This document shows positions 30,957 through 35,949 of a stretch of DNA of 35,949 nucleotides, one piece after another. Source of the stretch: Microcaldota archaeon. Its GTDB lineage: Archaea; Micrarchaeota; Micrarchaeia; Micrarchaeales; Micrarchaeaceae. The notes beneath the pieces are model-generated. The model saw only the letters and a program-made list of their open reading frames with translations. It made no database searches and was not told where the DNA came from. A program made the translations under genes and the position numbers. Where the stretch lies: positions 1 to 35,949 of the forward strand of contig JACWAL010000015.1 of the NCBI GenBank assembly GCA_014874295.1. Reading direction: 5' to 3'. The stretch's first letter is position 1. Every line of letters begins with the position of its first letter.

Positions 30957-31008
30957 CCTCTCATCGGCAATGCTTTGTTTACACTCACACCATTAAAAAG
31001 GCAGCGCG

Positions 31009-31746
31009 TCAGCGATTCATGTCATTGAATATTTCTTCCCTCTCTTCCCTAGAGGCCTCCATCCATCTCGCTATGCTGCCCATTGGGATTTCGTACTTGT
31101 CAGAAGCGATGGCGGCGATTGCCGCATCAGCAACCTCTGCCACGGACAGGCTCCATTCGCCCTTCTCTACGGGCTTGCCCTTCAGCTCAGTGTCGTGCAC
31201 CGTTGGGGGAAGCAGTTCGAATACCTTTATCTTGGTAGATGAAAGCTGCTGCCTGAGTGACATGCTGAATGAATGCATCGCGGCCTTTGTCGCGCAGTAC
31301 AGCGGGAACCTGGCAAGCGGTACGATCGCGAGTCCCGAGGACACGTTCACTATCTCTGGGCTTTCCCTCTCCATGAGCAGGGGTATGAACGACGCCGTCA
31401 GCCGCACTTGCGCCCTGAGGTTCGTTTCAATCTCATCCTCGCCCTCGAGCATGCTGTCCAGGCCCATCTTCATGTCTATGCTCCTTTGTATACCCGCATT
31501 GTTCACGAGCACATTGACGCCAAGGTCTGATGCCGCCTTGCACAGCGCTTCCCTATCGTCGCTCTTGGATATATCACACCTGAGGGACGACACCCTAGGA
31601 AGTCTTGCGGCCGCTTCCCGCAGCTTGTAGTCCCTCCTGCCGCAGATCAGCACCCGGTTGCCCAGCGATGCAAACCTCTGGGCGAGCGCAAACCCTATGC
31701 CCGTCGCGCCGCCTGTTATCGCAACGACGTTGCCGGAAATCTCCAT
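31009..31746 (-). CDS. Short-chain dehydrogenase (DltE/YdfG-like group)
   Basis: The 245-residue protein has VVAITGGATGIGFALAQRFA (cofactor loop), LICGRRDYKL (Arg-Arg, suggesting NADPH), VNVLVNNAGIQ, IVNVSSGLAIVPLARFPLYC and ATKAAM (catalytic Ser, Tyr, Lys). The ending EKGEWSLSVAEVADAAIAAI is typical of the DltE-like group. Substrate unknown. Starts at ATG 31746 and diverges from the antiporter gene. Confidence 0.9.
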   Translation of the reverse strand: MEISGNVVAITGGATGIGFALAQRFASLGNRVLICGRRDYKLREAAARLPRVSSLRCDISKSDDREALCKAASDLGVNVLVNNAGIQRSIDMKMGLDSMLEGEDEIETNLRAQVRLTASFIPLLMERESPEIVNVSSGLAIVPLARFPLYCATKAAMHSFSMSLRQQLSSTKIKVFELLPPTVHDTELKGKPVEKGEWSLSVAEVADAAIAAIASDKYEIPMGSIARWMEASREEREEIFNDMNR

Positions 31747-31859
31747 ACAACCAGCAATCAGTAATGCGCCTGCATGTAATTTATCCCTTTTGCAAGTGGT
31801 GCGCCGCAGCTGGGGAAAACAATAAAAAGCCTCACAGGCAAACTCGCTTTAGTCTTTGG

Positions 31860-33134
31860 ATGTTATCGGTAGGCTTGGTTTTTGTCGCTCTTGCGGGCAT
31901 CTCGTTCCTCGGATTCGCGATAAACGCGCTGTTCGGCAGGATAAGGATGACGAACGTTGTGCCACTTATGCTGATAGGTATACTGATAGGGCCGGTGCTA
32001 GGGTTTGTCAGCGTCGGTCCGAATGGCATAATCGCGCAGCTCACGCCGTTCGTGACTGCCATAGCTATAGCATTCATCCTGTTCGACGTCGGGCTCAACA
32101 TAAACATAGATAACCTGGACAAGGTGGCGGTGAAGGGCAATGCGTTCGCGTTTGCGGTGCAGATAACCACGGCCCTCTCCATAGCTGCGGTCTCGTATTT
32201 CGCGTTTAGCTGGAACCCCATGGTTGCGCTGATCCTAGGATTCGCGCTGTCCAGCTCGAGCACGGCGGTGGTGCAATCGATAGTCAAGGTCGTCAAGGTT
32301 CCGGACGCGATAAAAACGATACTGGTCTACGAGAGCGTCGCGACCGATGCCCTTGCGCTGATAGTGCCGCTCATCCTCATAAATCTGCTCGTAGGCGGCA
32401 ATGCCACATATGCTTACGGCTTCTCGATGGCCTTCACGGTCATAGTCGGGGCGGCGGTGCTTGGAGCCGTGTCCGCGCTGTTCTGGCTGTATGTCCTGAC
32501 CAAATTCGAGAAACAGAGCAAAGGTTACATGTGGATATTAACAATGACGATGCTCGTTGCAACATACGGCATAGCTGACGTGCTGGGGCTGAACACCGCA
32601 ATAACCATATTCGTCTTCGGCATTACCTTCGCGACGCTCGGCACGCTGAAGGACAGGTTGGCGAGCGACGACTGGATTGCGCAGCACTTCACCTTCAGCG
32701 TCAACATGAAATACATAAGGAACTACCAGAAGGAGATCACGTTCTTCACCAGCACCTTCTTCTTCGTCTACATAGGCATGCTGTTCGCCATAGGAGACAT
32801 AAACGCATACGTGACGGCGTATGCCGTTACCGCATCCCTAATCATACTTGCCGTAAGGTATGCGCTGGCACCCATCATAGGTGGTTATATGAGCAAGGAC
32901 ATGAACAAGCGGTCCGTCGAAAAGGGCATAACCAGCTTCAGCCTTGGGCGGGGCCTCTCCCCGGCGGTGATAGCGACGGTGCCGATAACGCTCGGGCTTC
33001 TGATACCGAACTTTCTCGATGCCATCTTCCTCGTCATACTCTTCACTAACATGATATCTACGATGGGTGTGTTCCTCGAGACGAGGAAGACGGGCGGGTT
33101 CCAGGCCACGCTGAGGAGCGCTGCAAAAAACTGA
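31860..33134 (+). CDS. CPA2-family cation/proton antiporter (KefB/NapA-like)
   Basis: From ATG 31860 the protein has 424 residues with about 12-13 membrane segments. Family segments include PLMLIGILIGPVLGFVSVGP, FILFDVGLNINIDNLDKVAV, LILGFALSSSSTAVVQSIVK, LVYESVATDALALIVPLIL and GITSFSLGRGLSPAVIATVP. The paired acidic residues in ESVATD are near where transporting Asp residues lie in CPA2. No C-terminal RCK/TrkA domain is present. It exchanges Na+ or K+ for protons across the cell membrane; pH homeostasis in acid would fit an ARMAN-like host (inference). AACAATAAAAAGCC (about 31818-31831) is the TATA box for this start, which excludes the long track start. Confidence 0.9.
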   Translation: MLSVGLVFVALAGISFLGFAINALFGRIRMTNVVPLMLIGILIGPVLGFVSVGPNGIIAQLTPFVTAIAIAFILFDVGLNINIDNLDKVAVKGNAFAFAVQITTALSIAAVSYFAFSWNPMVALILGFALSSSSTAVVQSIVKVVKVPDAIKTILVYESVATDALALIVPLILINLLVGGNATYAYGFSMAFTVIVGAAVLGAVSALFWLYVLTKFEKQSKGYMWILTMTMLVATYGIADVLGLNTAITIFVFGITFATLGTLKDRLASDDWIAQHFTFSVNMKYIRNYQKEITFFTSTFFFVYIGMLFAIGDINAYVTAYAVTASLIILAVRYALAPIIGGYMSKDMNKRSVEKGITSFSLGRGLSPAVIATVPITLGLLIPNFLDAIFLVILFTNMISTMGVFLETRKTGGFQATLRSAAKN

Positions 33135-33293
33135 ATCACTGCGGGCAACCTCCGATTTCAACCACTTAGTTTTGCCAGGCATGATTTGTTTTAACAGAGT
33201 GAGCGAGAAATCCCACACCCTCTTCAGAAGCAGGTGAGAGGATGTCACAAGCCAAAATTTGGTTGATTGTTGGAATAGGTTCTGAAAGTAATC
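33135..33293. other. Intergenic stretch without recognised gene
   Basis: Between the antiporter stop and the 3' end of tRNA-Asn I see no coding frame with support. A short palindrome CCAAAATTTGG (33252-33262) is present. The region probably holds the 3' ends of both convergent transcripts. Confidence 0.4.
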
Positions 33294-33364
33294 GCCCGAG
33301 GCAGGAATCGGACCTGCAGCCTAGTGGTTAACAGCCACTCGCTCTACCATTGAGCTACTCGGGC
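33294..33364 (-). tRNA. tRNA-Asn(GTT)
   Basis: On the minus strand: acceptor GCCCGAG/CTCGGGC, D arm GCTC-AATGGTA-GAGC, anticodon arm AGTGG-CTGTTAA-CCACT with anticodon GTT, variable loop AGGCT, T arm GCAGG-TCCGATT-CCTGC. All stems are complete; 71 nt, no intron, CCA not encoded. The first 10 bases coincide with the last codons and TAG stop of the upstream protein gene (33355-34005), so it is probably cut from that transcript or uses a promoter inside the gene. Confidence 0.97.
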
Positions 33365-34005
33365 ATGAAGAACTTGAAAGGTTCCTTGAGGTTTATCACA
33401 GGCACGTACATATCAGTGGTGCGCGCCACGCCCTGTTCCGCGGTCACGACGTCCTGGTTGTACCCGTACCTGAAGAAGCCGAAGCGCTTTGCGTCAGGCA
33501 TCTCTGCATACACGAAGACCTGTGCTTCGTGGTCAACCTGGACAAGCGATCCGACTATCCGCTTTCTTTTGTGTACGAACGAATATATGACTTGCGTTGT
33601 CTCCTCCTCGACAGCCTTGTAGGCCTGCTCCCTTACGAGGTCCGTGTAGTCGACCATCTTGATTGACGGGACATCAACCTTCGCCGTAGAGACCGAGAAA
33701 GGGCTTTTTGACAGCTCTATGATATGGACTTTCTGGCTCTGCAGGTCCAGGTCCTTCGCAGACACGTGAAACCTGAACGCCTCCGTGTCGAACGTCGAGT
33801 AGCTGCCATATCTTGCCACGCTGTCGGAATGTGTGAAGAAAACAACAACGCACTTCCCGGCGCGCTCTGCCGCCAGGCAGAGCCTGTACCTCCTGCCATC
33901 CTTGATCGCGTATATGGACGCGTTCTCTGTTCTGCACGCGAGCCTTGCCAGGTCCAAGGCCGATTCTACCTCGACCATCTGGGCCTTTATCCCCTTTCCG
34001 GCCAT
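33355..34005 (-). CDS. Unknown protein ending inside tRNA-Asn
   Basis: From ATG 34005 (MAGKGIKAQMVEVESALDLA) the protein has 216 residues and no membrane segments. Features include a probable helix at the start, DGRRYRLCLAAERAGKCVVV, YGSYSTFDTEAFRFHVSAKD, VREQAYKAVEEETTQVIYSF and DAKRFGFFRYGYNQDVVTAE. I do not recognise the family; the mixed alpha/beta pattern suggests a soluble globular protein. Its stop codon TAG is bases 8-10 of tRNA-Asn. It follows the secreted protein gene by 15 nt on the same strand and may be in its operon. Confidence 0.72.
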   Translation of the reverse strand: MAGKGIKAQMVEVESALDLARLACRTENASIYAIKDGRRYRLCLAAERAGKCVVVFFTHSDSVARYGSYSTFDTEAFRFHVSAKDLDLQSQKVHIIELSKSPFSVSTAKVDVPSIKMVDYTDLVREQAYKAVEEETTQVIYSFVHKRKRIVGSLVQVDHEAQVFVYAEMPDAKRFGFFRYGYNQDVVTAEQGVARTTDMYVPVINLKEPFKFFMPE

Positions 34006-34020
34006 GGAAAACACCCTGCG

Positions 34021-34845
34021 TCATACGTAAGAGAAAAGCAGCCTTATAAAGTACATGACTGCGTAGGCAGGCTCATATATTATCGGGAACGCGACGCTGC
34101 CCGAGCCAATCGCACTGTAGTCATTCGGCACTGACGCCTGGACCAGCAGGCTGATACTGGATTCCTTGTGAATTAATGGACTGGCTACGGAGCTCACGTA
34201 CATCGTGGCGGTGTACAGCCCGGGCTCGTCCTCATAGACAGGATAGGAGAATGACTTGCTGGTGTCGTGCAGCGCTATGACCTCCATGCTGCTGTTCCAT
34301 GCGGGAAGGCCCTTCGCGGTTATGTAGAACGGCGAGTCGGACACGCCAGTGTTGTTTATCGTGACCTGTATGCTAGCCGGCTGGCCCGGGCCCACGGATA
34401 TGTTTGTCGGGGAGACGCTGAGTGCGAAGACGTTGGGAGTGACGTTCACGTACGCCGTGAACTCGATGCTGCCGAGCTTCGAGTAGTTGCCGAAATTCTG
34501 GGCAATGATCTTGAACTGGTATGTGCCGTTGGGTGCATTCGCATACGGGGTGACCTTAACCGACAGGTACTTCGAGTATATTGATGAATTAGAGACGACC
34601 CAGCCCTGTGGCAGCCCGGATGCGTACATCTGGTTCCACCCACGCTGTATGATGGTGCCGCTTGCATTTGCAGTGGCCGATTCGGCCGTTATGTAGAATG
34701 GCTGGCCCGGACCGACCTTGCCAAGGTATATCGTGCCGTTGTTGTACAACGTCGCGTTGTACGGCTCCACTATGTTTATGTAAGCGGCGCTGGCCATTGC
34801 GGCCATCGAAAGCAGCATAACTGGAACAATGTAAAGAAGCCTCAT
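34021..34845 (-). CDS. Secreted or membrane-anchored surface protein with Ig-like repeats
   Basis: The 274-residue protein has a signal peptide (MRLLYIVPVMLLSMAAMASA, cleavage likely after ASA), many N-x-S/T sequons (for example NATL, NGTI, NASG, NSSI, NISV), and beta-rich modules such as FALSVSPTNISVGPGQPASI then QVTINNTGVSDSPFYITAKG, typical of CARDB/Ig-like archaeal surface domains. A hydrophobic C-terminus (YAVMYFIRLLFSYV) may anchor it. It is probably a glycosylated surface component. Family unclear, location call good. Confidence 0.75.
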   Translation of the reverse strand: MRLLYIVPVMLLSMAAMASAAYINIVEPYNATLYNNGTIYLGKVGPGQPFYITAESATANASGTIIQRGWNQMYASGLPQGWVVSNSSIYSKYLSVKVTPYANAPNGTYQFKIIAQNFGNYSKLGSIEFTAYVNVTPNVFALSVSPTNISVGPGQPASIQVTINNTGVSDSPFYITAKGLPAWNSSMEVIALHDTSKSFSYPVYEDEPGLYTATMYVSSVASPLIHKESSISLLVQASVPNDYSAIGSGSVAFPIIYEPAYAVMYFIRLLFSYV

Positions 34846-34894
34846 GCTATCCTTAGGATACCCTCACATGGAAGGAATTTAAGCATATAGCCTG

Positions 34895-35772
34895 TCAGGG
34901 ATAGTACCCACCCGCCCAATTCCCGTTAAAAGTTATTCCTGCAGGAACGCCGTTGTTGTTATTGCCGCTGTAGTCAATGGTGTCGCCGTTGAGGGGCCAC
35001 CACCCAACAAGGCGCTGCAGGTAGATCGGTGCACCGCCTATGCCCTCCTTGTAGAGGTACTGAACCTGGTCTGCCGTTAATGAAGCGTTGTAGATCTGGA
35101 CGTTGGCGATGGAACCATAAAAACCGGAATAACCACAGTAGTTGCCAAAGTAAATGACACCACCCGTCGTTGAGCCAACACTACTTTGTGTCCATGTGCT
35201 TGGGCTCCTATTGTTGACAAAGATGTTTATTGTATTTGAAAGGATACCTGTATATGTAACCGCAAGAAAAGCCCACGTATTAAGCGGATTGCCGCCCGTT
35301 GCGTGGAGGTTCTGTTGACCGTCGAGCTGGAATGTCGGGTTACCGTTGGCATCCACCATTATTCTTTCTGTGCTCGATGAGCCAGCTAAGTAAATACAGT
35401 TGTATGTTGTAGCGTAAGATGCGAGATTGAACATAATGTTATTGTCTGTGGTGCATTTGCCCCTAATGCCAGAGTGCTGCTTGCTGATACAGTCACGGCT
35501 GTTTGGCCGTTGAACTGTGCGACGTACTGCGGGAGGTAACCAGCGCAGCTGCCTGTAAGCGCCACGTTCCACGAAGAGCCGGGACCATTAGGTCGGAAGA
35601 CGTGGCAGGCGCCTGGGCCGATCTTGGGCATAAATGCTGACATGTTGAAGACTCCGAGAGAATAGAGGGCGCCCAGCACGACTGCTATGATAAGGATTGC
35701 CCAACCATAGGTCATCAGGTACTCCATGGCGGACTGCGACGCTGCACTGCGTTTTCGTGGCAAGCGACTCAC
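34895..35772 (-). pseudogene. Pilin-like protein with LamG-like domain, frameshifted
   Basis: The first frame (from GTG 35772) reads RKRSAASQSAMEYLMTYGWA then ILIIAVVLGALYSLGVF, a class III/type IV pilin-like signal helix, then the beginning of a beta domain ending QTITLCSISH. The second frame continues IMFNLASYATTYNCIYLAGS, GNPTFQLDGQQNLHATGGN, WAFLAVTYTG, YGSIANVQIYNASLTADQVQ and GWWPLNGDTIDYSGNNNNGV, the LamG-like body and tail. A phase change around 35430-35445 links them. GGGAGGTAAA precedes the start. The tail shares a 59-nt identical tract with the gene at 1-194. A sequencing indel or true decay by phase change is possible. Confidence 0.8.
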
Positions 35773-35843
35773 TTTACCTCCCTATTGTATGGGAAACAAG
35801 TGATAAAATAGGGCCTTGTAGAAATCCTCTATTCATTATAAAA

Positions 35844-35936
35844 ACCGAAGGATTTTAACCCTTCGGTATGTCTGTTATTTGGCGACAGACATGGAAAGAA
35901 ATAGAGAACCTAGATATAAGAGGTTTATTGACCTCT
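35844..35936. repeat. Three adjacent perfect hairpins upstream of the pilin-LamG gene
   Basis: ACCGAAGG-attttaac-CCTTCGGT (35844-35867) is followed without a gap by ATGTCTGT-tatttggcg-ACAGACAT (35868-35892) and then by AGAGGT-ttattg-ACCTCT (35919-35936). A fourth, CCCTATT...AATAGGG (35780-35813), lies nearer the pilin start. A TATA-like ATTATAAAAAC (35836-35846) precedes the row on the plus strand. No coding frame was accepted in 35773-35949. It may be a structured RNA leader or the edge of a mobile or palindromic element that continues past the window. Confidence 0.5.
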
Positions 35937-35949
35937 GTAGAATACCGGT

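Noticed and set aside
31605-31859. N-terminal extension of the antiporter in the track
   Set aside because: It is antisense to the SDR gene and lies upstream of the TATA box; the hydrophobic protein begins at 31860.
33252-33262. CCAAAATTTGG palindrome as an operator
   Set aside because: Short, AT-rich and between convergent transcripts, so chance is sufficient.
1-35949. CRISPR arrays, rRNA genes and complete insertion sequences
   Set aside because: I found no regularly spaced repeats, rRNA-like segment or transposase gene in the window.

Overview
The window looks like part of a small archaeal genome, most plausibly a DPANN lineage close to Micrarchaeota (ARMAN-like). Archaeal/eukaryotic-type translation genes are present (S19e, L31e, L39e, LX, eIF6, PDCD5, prefoldin alpha, aIF1, Kae1, Bud32). 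Promoters are TATA-like and many transcripts look leaderless. Pilin-like genes carry a SAMEYLMTYGWAILII-type N-terminus joined to a LamG-like domain, which I associate with DPANN genomes. The lineage is inferred, not proven. The DNA is GC-rich overall, with AT-rich patches around 13.76-13.86 kb, in the hydrolase remnant at 18.8-19.5 kb and at the right end.

Layout. 0-4 kb: the tail of a LamG/pilin gene, then a tightly packed minus-strand operon S19e, PDCD5, L39e, L31e, eIF6, LX, prefoldin alpha, ftsY. 4.1-6.8 kb: L29 and aIF1, a frameshifted unknown gene, and kae1-bud32 for t6A modification of tRNA. 6.9-8.5 kb: a TRAM protein and an accessory cassette (two-TM protein, YunG-like protein, nucleoside deoxyribosyltransferase-like protein). 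8.6-10.3 kb: the S13-S4-S11 operon. 10.4-13.5 kb: a NodU-type carbamoyltransferase, a tRNA-Ser(GGA) gene interrupted by two introns, and a threonine-synthase-like gene. 13.6-15.9 kb: an accessory island with a PIN-domain remnant, a small unknown protein and a fused ATPase/PD-(D/E)xK nuclease. 15.9-18.2 kb: a YjbQ-fusion protein and a 6-phosphogluconate/hydroxyacid dehydrogenase, each associated with a copy of the same 18-bp palindromic hairpin.

18.3-24 kb is a patchwork of small enzymes and regulators in which three genes are frameshifted (alpha/beta hydrolase, MazG-like, CYTH). 24-31.8 kb: SDR oxidoreductases, MFS and APC transporters with overlapping 3' ends, CDGSH, DUF1059 and zinc-ribbon miniproteins, an AhpD-like protein, a membrane FKBP and a GT-C-like membrane protein. 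31.8-35.9 kb: a CPA2 antiporter, tRNA-Asn whose 5' end overlaps a coding gene, a secreted protein, and a frameshifted pilin-LamG gene whose tail shares a 59-nt perfect match, in inverted orientation, with the left end of the window. Beyond it lies a row of perfect hairpins.

The most striking observation is the tRNA-Ser gene. Its mature form can be assembled completely only by removing a 12-nt anticodon-loop intron and a 16-nt T-loop intron, and both sit in bulge-helix-bulge geometry. The accessory island with the ATPase-nuclease fusion and the YunG/deoxyribosyltransferase cassette are the best candidates for undescribed protein systems. Five genes carry apparent frameshifts, so sequencing or assembly indels must be excluded before calling them pseudogenes. 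All folding, motif and family calls were made by eye.
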